From: Hassallia byssoidea VB512170
GTDB taxonomy: Bacteria > Cyanobacteriota > Cyanobacteriia > Cyanobacteriales > Nostocaceae
Length of the DNA: 35,141 bases
Reading direction: 5' to 3'
Assembly (NCBI RefSeq): GCF_000817785.2
Contig: NZ_JTCM02000066.1
Span: 1 to 35,141, forward strand
A program made the translations under genes and the position numbers. Positions 1 through 8,364 of this stretch are shown here, piece by piece; the first letter of the stretch is position 1; each line of letters starts with the position of its first letter. Under the pieces are notes generated by a model that worked only from the letters and a program-made list of their open reading frames with translations, was not told where the DNA came from and ran no database searches.

Positions 1-2443
1 TGCCATCGGGGCTGAAGCTGACGCCAATAACCGAGTTTGTATGCCCAGTCAGGGTTTTAATTTCTTTGCCGGTGGAGGTATCCCAGAGTTTCACCGTGTT
101 GTCAGCACTTGCTGAAGCCAGCATCTTGCCATCGGGGCTGAAGCTGACGCCATAAACCCAGTTTGCGTGTCCTCCCAAGGTGTTTGGTGCTGCGACGTTG
201 TTAACTGTATGCATTAATGCCAGTTTCACCTGGGTCCGGGTATTTGCGTCTACCCAAAGTGTACGCTGCATTTGTACAACAGCTTTTAAACTTGCTTCTA
301 AAGCTTTTCCTCCATCTAAACTTAAAAGCGCAGATGAATTTTGAGTAATAGAATTAATTTCACGTATTCCAGCACTTTGCCAGCCCACACCAGCTAAACC
401 AGCTAAACCCAAGGATACTACAGAGAAGCTACCTAGCCCGATAATTGTCAGTCGCCGTCTACGTTCCCGTTCCTGCTTATCCCTATCCCGTTGTTGTCCG
501 CTAACTGCAATAAAATCTCGCTCTTCCTGCGTCATTTCCTCCGCACGCTTGTGCAACCAATCTTCTGCCACAGTCAACGGCACACCACGCAACAAAGCCC
601 CAGAATCATGGTTGCTATTTTTCCATTCTCGTAATGCTACCTTTAACCTTTCTTGCCAAGTGCGAAATTCACGGTTATTATTTATCCACTTTCGCAAAGT
701 TTCCCATTCCCGAATCAGCGCTTCATGCACCACCTCCACCGTATCTTGCGCGAAAGAAACCTCCCCTGCCTCCCCTGCCTCCCCTGCCTCCCCTGCCTTC
801 CCTCCCCCCGTCACCACCAACCGCGCTTGATATCCCGCTAAATAACTCACCAAGCCCCAATTATCTTCCCCAACCTCCGCACGAGTCGCGATGCGCCGAG
901 TATCCTCCGTTCCCTCCCCAGGACGCACTAATTGCACAAAAATTCGCTCTGCCTGTTTTTGCTGTGTTCCACTAAGTTGTTGATAAACCTCTTCTGCATG
1001 ATTGGCGATCGCCTTCTTAACTCCGCCAATTTCATCGTATGCATGGTGAGTTAACACCCGATTTTCTTGCTTCTCCCACAGTCGAGTTAAAGCAAATTCC
1101 AACAAAGGCAAATTACCCGGTTCTTGTCCCACATCATCCAAAATTCGTTGCGTCAGTTGCCCTTCTAATTGCACCTCTAACTTTTGTGCCGGTAGTGCGA
1201 TCGCTGCTTTCAGTTCCTCTGGTTTCATCGAACTCAGCAACTGAGGTGTATACTCCTGCAACGCATCCCGAAACAAACGGTAGGAAAGCACATAACCGTA
1301 AAAGTCAGCTCGTAAGGTGAAAACCAGTGTGAGATTTTCTGGAGAAATAGCCCCCAACAAAGCATCAGCAAAGCGTTCTTGTTCTTCCTTGTGGCAAAGA
1401 GTATAAAGTTCTTCAAACTGATCTGCAACTAACAACAGACGTTTACCAGCGTTGCGTTCTTTGATGCGAGACGCTACTTGCTGCAAAGTAATTCTACTGG
1501 ACTGCATATCACCTGCCAGTCCCGCAGCTTCCCGCAGTAGTCCAGTTTCACTCAGTTCTGGCTCTAATAAACGCACCAACGCACAAGCCAACTGATAAAA
1601 TGGTTGATTACCAGGACGGAAAGATGAAATCAGCCAGTTTCCCTCACTTCGCAACTGCGGAATCAGTCCCGCAAACACGATAGAAGATTTACCACTACCA
1701 CTCGGACCAACCACACCTACCAAAGGCTGTTTGCGAGTCGTCTGAACTAACTCATTAACAAAAGTCTCCCGTCCAAAAAAGAAAGCTGCATCCTCTTCCC
1801 CAAAAGCAGACAATCCCTGGTAAGGGTTGGGTGGAATAACATCTGTTTCAAAAGTAGTTGAGACATCAGTTAACTGATTTTTCTTCAAAACCGGAGTTTG
1901 ATGCTCCATAAAACCCATCATCTGAGATTTACCTAACTCATAGGCAAACTCCACATCTTCCCCAGCACCTAGAGCATCGTAAAATGCGACAGCAAAGGCA
2001 ACAGCTGCTTTATCACCCACAGCTTTATTCATGCCAATGACATATTTTACATATTGGCTAATAGCCTCTGCTTGCACTTCTGAATAACAAGCATTGAGAA
2101 CAACACACTCTACACCCTTTTTCGCAAACAGCTTAAACATACTTGCCAGCGCGTCAGCTTGTAGATACACCGTCTGCTTCATCTCATTTTCGAGGATAAT
2201 TCCATCCTCAGCAGTACCGTGTCCGCTAAAGTGAACAATCTGCGGTTGAGTGTCGAGAATAGCGCGGTAAAAATCACGCGATCGCACTGCCCACTTTTGC
2301 TTCAATTTAAACTGTTCCCGCTTATTCGCTCGTCGCAACCCCTCATCAATTTCCCGCACTTCTACATCTAGTTGCAGCTTGGAGGTATCTCTGGGATTAG
2401 CTGCCAACAGCAAAATCGTTTTGACCTGCGCTTCATTATTCAT
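1..2443 (-). CDS. CHAT-nSTAND1-WD40 repeat protein, 3' end outside window
   Basis: The frame is open from ATG at 2443 to base 1, about 814 residues, so the C-terminus is missing. Residues 1-170 look like a CHAT (caspase-like) domain: HFSGHG at 71-76 gives the catalytic His75, and NAC at 117-119 gives the catalytic Cys119. An nSTAND1 NTPase follows, with Walker [10 protein letters not shown] at 246-254, a Walker B-like ADQFEE around 340-345, and the family motif HEALIREW near 573. Residues 665-688 are hydrophobic and could be one membrane span. WD40 repeats start near 758 ([26 protein letters not shown]), and a second begins at the window edge. A 9-bp repeat adds an EAG tract near 550-562 without breaking the frame. 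Such proteins are common in filamentous cyanobacteria and are thought to be protease-coupled sensors in stress, cell death or defence. The ligand and substrate here are unknown. Confidence 0.9.
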   Translation of the reverse strand, partial: MNNEAQVKTILLLAANPRDTSKLQLDVEVREIDEGLRRANKREQFKLKQKWAVRSRDFYRAILDTQPQIVHFSGHGTAEDGIILENEMKQTVYLQADALASMFKLFAKKGVECVVLNACYSEVQAEAISQYVKYVIGMNKAVGDKAAVAFAVAFYDALGAGEDVEFAYELGKSQMMGFMEHQTPVLKKNQLTDVSTTFETDVIPPNPYQGLSAFGEEDAAFFFGRETFVNELVQTTRKQPLVGVVGPSGSGKSSIVFAGLIPQLRSEGNWLISSFRPGNQPFYQLACALVRLLEPELSETGLLREAAGLAGDMQSSRITLQQVASRIKERNAGKRLLLVADQFEELYTLCHKEEQERFADALLGAISPENLTLVFTLRADFYGYVLSYRLFRDALQEYTPQLLSSMKPEELKAAIALPAQKLEVQLEGQLTQRILDDVGQEPGNLPLLEFALTRLWEKQENRVLTHHAYDEIGGVKKAIANHAEEVYQQLSGTQQKQAERIFVQLVRPGEGTEDTRRIATRAEVGEDNWGLVSYLAGYQARLVVTGGGKAGEAGEAGEAGEVSFAQDTVEVVHEALIREWETLRKWINNNREFRTWQERLKVALREWKNSNHDSGALLRGVPLTVAEDWLHKRAEEMTQEERDFIAVSGQQRDRDKQERERRRRLTIIGLGSFSVVSLGLAGLAGVGWQSAGIREINSITQNSSALLSLDGGKALEASLKAVVQMQRTLWVDANTRTQVKLALMHTVNNVAAPNTLGGHANWVYGVSFSPDGKMLASASADNTVKLWDTSTGKEIKTLTGHTNSVIGVSFSPDG
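762..797. repeat. In-frame 9-bp tandem repeat inside the CHAT-nSTAND1 gene
   Basis: Four exact copies of TCCCCTGCC (plus strand) lie inside the coding frame and encode repeated Glu-Ala-Gly on the minus strand. The unit is a multiple of three, so copy-number change alters protein length without a frameshift. The tract sits just before the conserved HEALIREW segment and is probably a surface loop. Confidence 0.85.
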
Positions 2444-2556
2444 TACTTGAAGAAGTGTAATGGTTTGTACAAGCCCCTAGCATCACTACAACTGCTTATG
2501 TACTGTTTACTGACAGAGTAATTTTATTATTGCCCTAAATAACGACGTAAAGACAC

Positions 2557-2683
2557 GATTAATCTTGATAGAGACGCGATTAATCTTGATAGAGACGCGA
2601 TTAATCTTGATAGAGACGCGAATTAATCTTGGTAGAGACGCGATTAATCTTGATAGAGACGCGATTAATCTTGATAGAGACAC
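2557..2683. repeat. 21-bp tandem repeat array, six copies
   Basis: The unit is GATTAATCTTGATAGAGACGC. Copies start at 2557, 2578, 2599, 2620, 2642 and 2663. The fourth copy is 22 bp (one extra A) with a G-for-A change, and the last ends in CAC instead of CGC. There are no spacers, so this is not a CRISPR array. The unit shares TAGAGACGC with the adjoining hairpin, which suggests the array grew from one arm of a palindromic repeat. Confidence 0.9.
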
Positions 2684-2702
2684 GATGTTCCTCGCGTCTC
2701 TA
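2675..2702. repeat. Palindromic hairpin element at the array end
   Basis: TAGAGACACGA (2675-2685) pairs with TCGCGTCTCTA (2692-2702) around a 6-base loop, with 10 of 11 positions paired. The GTCTCTAC/GTAGAGAC arm matches the palindrome at 10925-10953, so both belong to one interspersed repeat family. Confidence 0.75.
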
Positions 2703-2902
2703 CAACGGTTGCGGACATGATATTACCTATTCCAAGGTAATTTTATGGCGATCGCAAAGCGTTGTCGTCCCGACATCGCTCTCACCATCTCACCAAACGT
2801 AAAGTTATAAGACAACCACTTTGCAACAGAATTAATTATTTTGTATCCTAGGTTACAGAAATATTCTTAAATTGACTAATCAATTAAAGGGAACACAAAG
2901 CC

Positions 2903-3154
2903 ATGAAACTAGATTCCCGTAAACTAGGTTTTAGCGTCGCAGGGCAAAGACAGAATCTAGATGGATCAAGTAAGTCTTACCCCAATTCGCAGCAGAAGTT
3001 GCAAGCTTCTACTTGGGTAAAGCTTTTAGAACTTCCCAGCACCTTTAGTTTTGACGAAGCGCTGTTATTATGTCAGGTTACAGAACACGAATGGCTAGCC
3101 TGGATTCCCGATCATGGGGAAGAGTTACTCAACACCAGGCAATTTAGTTATTAG
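2903..3154 (+). CDS. Small unknown protein, 83 aa
   Basis: I do not recognise this gene. It begins at ATG 2903 after AAAGGGAA at about 10 bases, a fair ribosome binding site. The product is 83 residues, soluble, without signal peptide or membrane span. The N-terminal third is polar (Ser, Gln, Asn rich). The C-terminal half, with WVKLLELPSTFSFDEALLLC and HEWLAWIPDHGEE, looks like a compact helical domain with several Trp residues. The last codons and the TAG stop (3152-3154) lie inside the first units of a heptamer repeat array, so the present C-terminus may have been set by repeat growth. It has no partner gene on the same strand. It could be a small regulatory or adaptor protein, but that is a guess. 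Confidence 0.7.
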   Translation: MKLDSRKLGFSVAGQRQNLDGSSKSYPNSQQKLQASTWVKLLELPSTFSFDEALLLCQVTEHEWLAWIPDHGEELLNTRQFSY

Positions 3155-3323
3155 TTAGTGGTTAGTGGATAGTGGTTAGTGGATAGTTGATAGTGGATAG
3201 TGGTTAGTTGATAGTGGATAGTGGATATTGGATAACTGTTGACTGTTAGCCAACAACTATCAACCATCAACCATCAACCATCAACTATCAACCATCAACT
3301 AACAACTAACAATCAACCAACTA
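3145..3323. repeat. Inverted heptamer repeat array (STRR type)
   Basis: The left arm (about 3145-3243) is a run of 7-bp units such as TAGTGGA, TAGTGGT and TAGTTGA. The right arm (about 3248-3316) has the complementary type, CAACCAT, CAACTAT and CAACTAA. The two arms can pair into one long imperfect hairpin. The array holds the TAG stop of the 83-aa gene at its left end and the TAG stop of the convergent maf gene at its right end. Its hairpin potential could also end transcription from both sides. Confidence 0.9.
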
Positions 3324-3908
3324 CTGCCAAAAATCAATAACCTCGTACCCCAGTTCCGCCAACATTTGCCGCAGCAGAGGTAAACTCAAACCAATAACGT
3401 TACTGTGACACCCTTCGATTTTTTCCACAAATAAACTACCAAAACCCTCAAGGGCAAAAGCACCAGCACACTTGAGCGGTTCACCCGTAGCAACATAAGC
3501 AGCGATCGCGCGATCGCTCATTTCCCCAAAATAAACTCTTGTTACTTGACACTTGACTAAAGTCTGATTTTGGTCTTTATCAATCAAAGCATGACCAGTA
3601 TACAGATCGCCAAAATTACCTCGCATGATTTGCCAACGAGCGATCGCTTCTTCTGCATCTGCTGGTTTACCATGAATTTGACCATTAAGAGCCAAAACCG
3701 AATCACAACCCATTATCAAACCTGATGCAAACTGAGGCGCTACAGTTTCTGCCTTACACTGAGCAAGAGTTTGCACCAATTGCCCTGGCTCACTGAGTTG
3801 GATTTGCGACTCATCAAAATCACTAGCGCAAACAGTCGGTTCAATTCCAACAGTTTGCAACAAACGGCGTCGCGCCGGGGAAGCAGAGGCGAGTATAAAA
3901 GTGGGCAT
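3321..3908 (-). CDS. maf: Maf-family nucleoside triphosphate pyrophosphatase
   Basis: Maf proteins are cytoplasmic pyrophosphatases that hydrolyse non-canonical or excess nucleoside triphosphates, and they are linked to septum formation in some bacteria. Counting from ATG 3908 the product is 195 residues, normal for the family. It opens with the signature [13 protein letters not shown] (residues 4-16). It keeps GCDSVL (67-72) with the catalytic Asp69, and GKPAD (80-84). A longer reading from ATG 3929 adds seven residues (MPHAPCP), but these are only translated heptamer repeat, so I prefer 3908. No Shine-Dalgarno is visible because the leader is a CCCCATG repeat. The TAG stop lies in a second repeat array. 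Family certain, exact start uncertain. Confidence 0.9.
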   Translation of the reverse strand: MPTFILASASPARRRLLQTVGIEPTVCASDFDESQIQLSEPGQLVQTLAQCKAETVAPQFASGLIMGCDSVLALNGQIHGKPADAEEAIARWQIMRGNFGDLYTGHALIDKDQNQTLVKCQVTRVYFGEMSDRAIAAYVATGEPLKCAGAFALEGFGSLFVEKIEGCHSNVIGLSLPLLRQMLAELGYEVIDFWQ

Positions 3909-3946
3909 GGGGCATGGGGCATGGGGCATGGGGCATGGGGCATGGG
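3906..3946. repeat. CCCCATG heptamer array over the maf start
   Basis: On the minus strand the unit CCCCATG repeats about six times, giving ATG triplets at 3943, 3936, 3929, 3922, 3915 and 3908. Because 7 is not a multiple of 3, these ATGs cover all three frames. Only 3929 and 3908 are in the maf frame. The frame from 3943 runs 67 codons to 3740 inside maf. Confidence 0.9.
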
Positions 3947-4077
3947 GCAGGAGGAAGGGGGAAGGGGAAAAGGGGAAGGGGGAAAGGGAAAATATTTCTT
4001 CTTTCTTGTCCTTTACCCTTTACCCTTTACCCTTTACCCCTCTTCAAATCCCCAGTCCCTAATCCCTAGTCCCTAAT
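3947..4077. repeat. Low-complexity purine and heptamer tract between psbP and maf
   Basis: On the plus strand, a G/A-rich run (GGAAGGGGGAAGGGG type) is followed by four copies of CTTTACC (4011-4038). After these come CCCTAAT/CCCTAGT units up to the psbP stop. The minus-strand form ATTAGGG supplies the TAG stop of psbP at 4073-4075. No gene is visible in it. Confidence 0.8.
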
Positions 4078-4618
4078 ATACAGAAAAAGAATTCACACAG
4101 CTTTCTATTATCTGTTTAACTCTCTGCCAACGGTTTTCGGTGACAGAGGCGTTAAAGGTAAAAAGTTTACCTCGGCTAACAGCGACACTGGCGAGGTTAT
4201 GCCGTTTTTTGTTATTGGGGAGTTGAACTTCATACTCTAACAAGTAGTAAGTTTTACCCTTAGATTCTCGTTGTGCGGCGTTGACTAATTCGGCTTTGCG
4301 ACCAGAGTCAGGAGGAGCGATCGCATTTTTTGACAACTTATATCCTACCTCTCCAGGCGTGCCCAGTTCAGCCAAAGTTTTGTTATCTGGAACCGGACTA
4401 ATCACCACAGAAACATTTTCAGTCACCTGAATCAAATCGTGAAACACTACATCCGGTCCGTCGGCAACTTTAACTTGCACCCAACCGTTAGGATATAAGA
4501 ACTGATAGCCATCAGTAGTGTCTACAAAGCTGTTGAGTCCAGCCGCAGCCGCTACACCAGAATTACTCAGGCTAAAGCTAAATACCAATAGCAAAATCAA
4601 TACAATTCGTTTCCACAT
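4073..4618 (-). CDS. psbP: PsbP-family photosystem II assembly protein (CyanoP)
   Basis: The cyanobacterial PsbP homologue binds the lumenal face of photosystem II and is thought to act in its assembly or stability. I start it at ATG 4618 (MWKRIVLILLLVFSF), 181 residues, because AAAGGA lies about 12 bases upstream. A longer frame opens at 4678, but its first 20 residues are not signal-like. Residues 1-26 form a signal peptide ending in VAAAAG. The mature part begins with the family hallmark FVDTTDGYQFLYPNGWVQV. It continues through LGTPGEVGYKL and KGKTYYLLEYEVQ to a C-terminus of NSFSVY. Known CyanoP can be a lipoprotein, but I see no lipobox Cys in the signal region. The stop codon lies in a heptamer repeat. 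Confidence 0.88.
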   Translation of the reverse strand: MWKRIVLILLLVFSFSLSNSGVAAAAGLNSFVDTTDGYQFLYPNGWVQVKVADGPDVVFHDLIQVTENVSVVISPVPDNKTLAELGTPGEVGYKLSKNAIAPPDSGRKAELVNAAQRESKGKTYYLLEYEVQLPNNKKRHNLASVAVSRGKLFTFNASVTENRWQRVKQIIESCVNSFSVY

Positions 4619-4699
4619 TTCTACAGATTCCTTTAGGCTGGAAGCAACACAAGGCACGCTTAAATTTACCGTTTTCATTCTCCCATCAACAGGGACATT

Positions 4700-4835
4700 T
4701 AGGAGAGGGGGAGAGGTTAGTAGTTAGTGGGAGCGTGGGAGCGTAGATAGTGGAATTTGGATAGTGGATAGTTGATAACTGTTAACCGTCAACCAACAAC
4801 TAACCACCAACAACTAACCACCAACCACCAACGAA
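4700..4835. repeat. Inverted heptamer array between psbP and the 206-aa gene
   Basis: The left part (about 4716-4785) has TAGTTAG, TAGTGGA and TAGTTGA type units. The right part (about 4788-4832) has CAACTAA, CCACCAA and CAACCA units. Like the array at 3145-3323, the arms are complementary. The array ends about 10 bases before the ATG at 4843, so it forms most of that gene's leader. Confidence 0.85.
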
Positions 4836-4842
4836 ACAAATT

Positions 4843-5463
4843 ATGCTGATAAGTAACGAACTACGTTGGTTTTACCCTGGCAGTATACCGGAAGACATCG
4901 AACTTTGGTTCAAACAAAATTGCCTCCTTGACCCGTTGCAGTCACCAGAAGAACGAGAAGATGTATATTTGTACTCACCATGTGACTTTTTGGGAATCAA
5001 ACTGCGTCAAGCACGACTAGAAGTTAAATGGCGCAAATCAGAATTAGGAATAGTGCGTTTTTTTGACTCTATAGAAGGCAAAACAGAAAAATGGGGCAAG
5101 TGGCTGTGCGAAGATTCGACAAAAGAAAGTTTTCAGAAGACAACGGTTGTAAATACTCCTTCGTGGGTGAGTGTGCAAAAAGTTCGTTATTCGCAACTTT
5201 ACCGAATTATCCCGGAGTTTCCACCGCAACCTGTTTCAGCTAATAAATCTATCGACAACGGTTGTACCGTAGAACTTACCCGTCTACTGATTCGGGAGAA
5301 TCCTTGGTGGAGTTTAGCGTTTGAAGCTAGCGGTGAAGAAGCCTGTTTGATGGATAATCTTCAAAAGACTGCTAGTTGGGTATTTAATAATTATCGCGGG
5401 TCAAAGTTGCTGGCTGCGGATTCTTTCGCTTATCCCAGTTGGCTTGAACTTGTTTGTAAATGA
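4843..5463 (+). CDS. Unknown protein, 206 aa
   Basis: I do not recognise a named family with confidence. The protein is 206 residues, soluble, and starts at ATG 4843 with no clear Shine-Dalgarno, directly after repeat DNA. Visible features are the N-terminal NELRWFYPGSIPEDIELWF, a charged strand LGIKLRQARLEVKWRKSE (about 50-67), and CTVELTRLLIRENPWWSLAFEASGE near 141-165. The alternating charged strands with paired Glu and Lys/Arg recall the CYTH (triphosphate tunnel) fold. However, the canonical ExExK start is absent, so this is only a suggestion. Trp content is high. It stands alone on the plus strand, with unrelated minus-strand psbP behind it. Confidence 0.75.
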   Translation: MLISNELRWFYPGSIPEDIELWFKQNCLLDPLQSPEEREDVYLYSPCDFLGIKLRQARLEVKWRKSELGIVRFFDSIEGKTEKWGKWLCEDSTKESFQKTTVVNTPSWVSVQKVRYSQLYRIIPEFPPQPVSANKSIDNGCTVELTRLLIRENPWWSLAFEASGEEACLMDNLQKTASWVFNNYRGSKLLAADSFAYPSWLELVCK

Positions 5464-5825
5464 CAACTTACTTGCTATGAAAATAAAGCTAAAGGTAATA
5501 ATGTGTTGAAAAATACTCAGCAATTATTTAAGAAATAATCAAGCAATTATACAAAAAATATACCAAAAGACATAAGTATATAAACCTGTAAATTGAAAAA
5601 AATAGCAGACAAAGCAAAAGTAAAATGTTAGACCATTACAGGGAATAGCGATCGCAACGCTAAATACGAAAATGCTTTATCTCGTAAGAAATTGTTACAG
5701 TCGTGGTTGCGATCGATGAATGTCAGTGCCAGACTATACAGCCCGTCAAAGCCGAATTGAAAATGCTATTCGGGTTAGCAATTGCTTTCATGTTATATTT
5801 TGCACCAAGAAATTAGGAGAAATTC
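5464..5825. other. Intergenic region, 362 bp, upstream of the DUF2278 gene
   Basis: The region is A/T rich with one HIP1 site (GCGATCGC near 5648) and a second GCGATCG near 5709. TTATATTTT at 5793-5801 resembles a -10 box, but no matching -35 is at the right spacing. AGGAGAAATTC just before 5826 is a good ribosome binding site. No repeat array or RNA gene is apparent. Confidence 0.5.
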
Positions 5826-6815
5826 ATGCCTTTAAAAAATTACGGTGTTTTGAAATGTCAAGCGATTGAACGCAAGCTTGGTGAAGGATCTACTCCTCAT
5901 TACCAAGTGTTAGTTACCGACACTAAAGTAAAGCATCGCATCGCCATCAACGTTAAATCAAAAGAAAGTCCCTCAGAATTGTTGTATTTTGTAGACGACA
6001 AATTCAATCACCCGATTATCAAAGGGCTAGTTAAATTAAATTACGGCTTCAATCAATTGGATAGCAAACCAGGAGGGTTAGCTTTAGACTTCATCCGGGG
6101 AAATTTATTTGCGCCAAATCAGATGAAACCTTTACCATACAACGTTCCCGGACCCGACAACGACCTGAACGAGTTGCTAGAATTATACATTAAACGGGCG
6201 CTGAAAAATAAAGATATAACTTTATACGCCTTTGGCGAAAAGTGGGGACCGGAAAAGAATAAAGAGGACAAATATTTTCATTTTCTCCCTGGAAATGGTA
6301 TTCATGACATCCACATGAACCAAGGTAACGCCGGTTCATTTCAGCGGGATAATGGAGTTTGGCAAGACGGTGGACTGCTGATTCATTATCCATCCCGGAA
6401 TCAGTGGGTAGGAATATTTTTAGCCTTCCAATCGCAATCTTTCCATACCGACGATCGCACTGGTGACAGAATAGAAACGCTAATTGCACCATCGATTGCG
6501 GGTATTCGGATTATCGCAGCTTTGGTGAATCCTGGTAGCCAAGATACAGCCAAGAATGTAACATTAATTAACACTTCCGCAGATAAAGTTGACTTGAGTG
6601 ATTGGAAACTTGCAGATAGCCTCAAGCGTAAGCAATCCCTGAGTGGCATCATTAACCCAGGTGAAGTTATGCAAATACCTTTGGATACAAACCATATCCA
6701 ACTAGAAAATGATGGTGGTATCATTACGCTTCTTGATAACAATGGCATCAAGATAGACGGTGTTTCTTATACCAAAGAAGATGCCCAAAAGCCAGATTGG
6801 ACGATTCTATTTTGA
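5826..6815 (+). CDS. DUF2278 (YukJ-like) protein with C-terminal lamin-tail domain
   Basis: The 329-residue product starts at ATG 5826, seven bases after GGAGA. Residues 1-220 match the DUF2278/YukJ family. The start is MPLKNYGVLK, a basic first strand, then VPGPDNDLNELL (107-118), and the hallmark GIHDIHMNQGN (158-168) followed by DGGLLIHYP. Residues about 226-329 look like a lamin-tail (LTD) domain: a beta sandwich with NVTLINTSADKVDLSDWKLAD, then NPGEVMQIPL, and DGGIITLLDNNGIKIDGVSY. LTDs in bacteria often accompany nucleases or secreted proteins. The His-Asp-Ile-His and Asn/Gln cluster could be a metal or catalytic site, but DUF2278 has no established reaction that I know of. No signal peptide is seen. 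Its stop TGA abuts a 15-bp repeat array. Confidence 0.85.
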   Translation: MPLKNYGVLKCQAIERKLGEGSTPHYQVLVTDTKVKHRIAINVKSKESPSELLYFVDDKFNHPIIKGLVKLNYGFNQLDSKPGGLALDFIRGNLFAPNQMKPLPYNVPGPDNDLNELLELYIKRALKNKDITLYAFGEKWGPEKNKEDKYFHFLPGNGIHDIHMNQGNAGSFQRDNGVWQDGGLLIHYPSRNQWVGIFLAFQSQSFHTDDRTGDRIETLIAPSIAGIRIIAALVNPGSQDTAKNVTLINTSADKVDLSDWKLADSLKRKQSLSGIINPGEVMQIPLDTNHIQLENDGGIITLLDNNGIKIDGVSYTKEDAQKPDWTILF

Positions 6816-6825
6816 TGAGCGTTGA

Positions 6826-6885
6826 AGCGTTGATGGTTGAAGCATTGATGGTTGAAGCGTTGATGGTTGAAGCGTTGATGGTTGG
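6826..6885. repeat. 15-bp tandem repeat, four copies
   Basis: The unit AGCGTTGATGGTTGA occurs at 6826, 6841, 6856 and 6871, with single-base changes in copies two and four. Shorter AGCGTTGG units follow. It lies between the convergent DUF2278 and phosphatase genes. Confidence 0.9.
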
Positions 6886-6906
6886 AGCGTTGGAGCGTTA
6901 TTAACC

Positions 6907-6969
6907 ACTATCGACTATCGACTATCGACTATCGACTATCGACTATCGACTATCCAATATCCACTATCC
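6907..6969. repeat. ACTATCG heptamer array, nine units
   Basis: Six exact ACTATCG units (6907-6948) are followed by ACTATCC, AATATCC and ACTATCC. Read on the minus strand the unit is GGATAGT/CGATAGT. The phosphatase stop TAG (6964-6966) is inside the outermost unit. Confidence 0.92.
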
Positions 6970-8364
6970 ATTAACTTGCAACACCACCAACGTCATATCA
7001 TCGGTGTTTTGCTTATCGGCACCGATGAATTGGTAAACTTGGTTAAACAGGTAATCGAGAATTTCCTCTGCTCCATTGCAATGCCTGCAAGCCAAATTAA
7101 AGGCATCGACAAAGTTTTCTTCATCGAAGCGATCGCCTCCCGCAGAAGCCGCCTCAGTCAAACCATCTGTATAGTAAATAATTGTATCTCCAGGTTCTAA
7201 CTGTGCCTGAGCATCTTCATATTCGCTGTTAGTATCCAAACCAATCAACATACCCAATGTATCCAAACGTGTCACAGTTTTTGTAGCTGCGTGCCACCAC
7301 AAAGGAGGATTATGTGCTGCATTGCTATAAGACAAAATTCTATTTTGGGGGTCATATTCTGAGTAAAACAGTGTCACAAAACGGTGGGAATTTTCCAAAT
7401 CCGCATACATGACTTGATTTAAATTTTGAAGAATTGCTGCTGGCGAATTACCGTGTAATACTTCTCCTCGTAGCATTCCCCGCATCATGGTCATAATTAA
7501 CCCAGCTGGGACACCTTTGCCCATGACATCACCAATCACAAAACCCCAACGACCAGTTTCTAAGCTGATAGTATCTTTACTATTTAGCTGAAACTGATTC
7601 TGCTTGGTAGGAATAAAATCATAATAGTCTCCGCCGACACGATTTGCCGGTTTACAACGCGCAGCCAAAGCTATACCAGGAATCGAGGGACATTGACGAG
7701 GTAAAAGCCGTCGTTGAATTTCCGCACCAATTTCTAGTTCTTGATCTAAGCGTTCTTTTTTTCGTAATTCTACAGCCAGTTCATCGTTTTCAATCGCTAC
7801 AGCTGTTTGGTCTGCCACTAACCGGACTAATTTTTGTCTAGTTTCCGTCCAGCTATATTCCGGATCGCGACTCAAAACATACAGCCATCCTCGTTCTGCA
7901 TGTTTGACCAGAATTGCCGTACCAAATATTTGCATATCTGGTCCTAAGTAGCGATGCATCTGGGCATCCAAAACACCCGTAGCGTTTGCTAAAGGTGCCG
8001 TATTTGGCAGAAGTGTGATTTGACTGGTAGCGGTTTCTAGCGCTTTGCGAATATGTTTGCGCTGGTGACTATCCTGCCAATGCAACTGCTCCAATCGAAC
8101 TTGACCATTAGGTTTATAGAGAAACAGAGCACTACCATCTGCATCTGTTACTCGTGTCGCCATCAACGGAATTAGCTCTAAAAACTGATTCAAATTATTG
8201 AAGCTTCTCAGAGCAAATCCTAAAGAACTTAACAAATCTTGAATTTTGTTTTGTTCTCGGTGCAGCCGTGCCACGAGTTCTTTCAGCGCTACAACCGGAG
8301 TGACATCCGTTGCGGCACTACTATTACTATCAGTTGGTTGAGAGGGCAGTTGAGACACAGGCAC
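6964..8364 (-). CDS. GAF-domain PP2C (SpoIIE/RsbU-type) serine phosphatase
   Basis: This 466-residue protein starts at GTG 8364 and has no membrane span. Residues about 35-195 form a GAF-like sensor domain preceded by a short helix. Residues 196-225 (KKERLDQELEIGAEIQRRLLP) are the usual helical linker. The SpoIIE-type PP2C domain follows, with metal-binding and structural motifs intact: GGDYYDF (244-250), GDVMGKGVPAG (278-288), NAAHNPPL (348-355), YYTDGLTEA (397-405) and DDMTLVVL (455-462). Such phosphatases dephosphorylate anti-sigma-factor antagonists in partner-switching systems. The GAF domain would bind a small ligand or chromophore. No conserved chromophore Cys can be assigned from sequence alone. 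No cognate anti-sigma or antagonist gene is in the window. The stop codon sits in a heptamer array. Confidence 0.92.
   Translation of the reverse strand: MPVSQLPSQPTDSNSSAATDVTPVVALKELVARLHREQNKIQDLLSSLGFALRSFNNLNQFLELIPLMATRVTDADGSALFLYKPNGQVRLEQLHWQDSHQRKHIRKALETATSQITLLPNTAPLANATGVLDAQMHRYLGPDMQIFGTAILVKHAERGWLYVLSRDPEYSWTETRQKLVRLVADQTAVAIENDELAVELRKKERLDQELEIGAEIQRRLLPRQCPSIPGIALAARCKPANRVGGDYYDFIPTKQNQFQLNSKDTISLETGRWGFVIGDVMGKGVPAGLIMTMMRGMLRGEVLHGNSPAAILQNLNQVMYADLENSHRFVTLFYSEYDPQNRILSYSNAAHNPPLWWHAATKTVTRLDTLGMLIGLDTNSEYEDAQAQLEPGDTIIYYTDGLTEAASAGGDRFDEENFVDAFNLACRHCNGAEEILDYLFNQVYQFIGADKQNTDDMTLVVLQVNG

Larger units (their letters stand above)
2444..2902. other. Intergenic region, 459 bp, divergent promoters plus repeats
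   Basis: This gap separates the minus-strand CHAT gene from the plus-strand 83-residue gene, so it should hold both promoters. I cannot name either promoter with confidence. Its middle holds the 21-bp tandem array and the hairpin listed separately. A HIP1 site (GCGATCGC) lies near 2749. The last 20 bases before 2903 contain AAAGGGAA, a possible ribosome binding site. Confidence 0.6.

Noticed and set aside
720-840. Possible frameshift in the CHAT-nSTAND1 gene at the C-rich repeat
   Set aside because: Translation stays open through the repeat, and the conserved HEALIREW motif is in frame right after it.
549-975. Pro-rich plus-strand frames
   Set aside because: They lie wholly inside the minus-strand CHAT-nSTAND1 gene and owe their Pro content to the C-rich 9-bp repeat.
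2557-2683. Possible CRISPR array
   Set aside because: The 21-bp units are directly joined with no spacers, and no cas genes are present.
3771-4076. 101-codon plus-strand frame
   Set aside because: It reads antisense maf and then the heptamer tracts, giving GHGAWGM repeats with no protein-like sequence.
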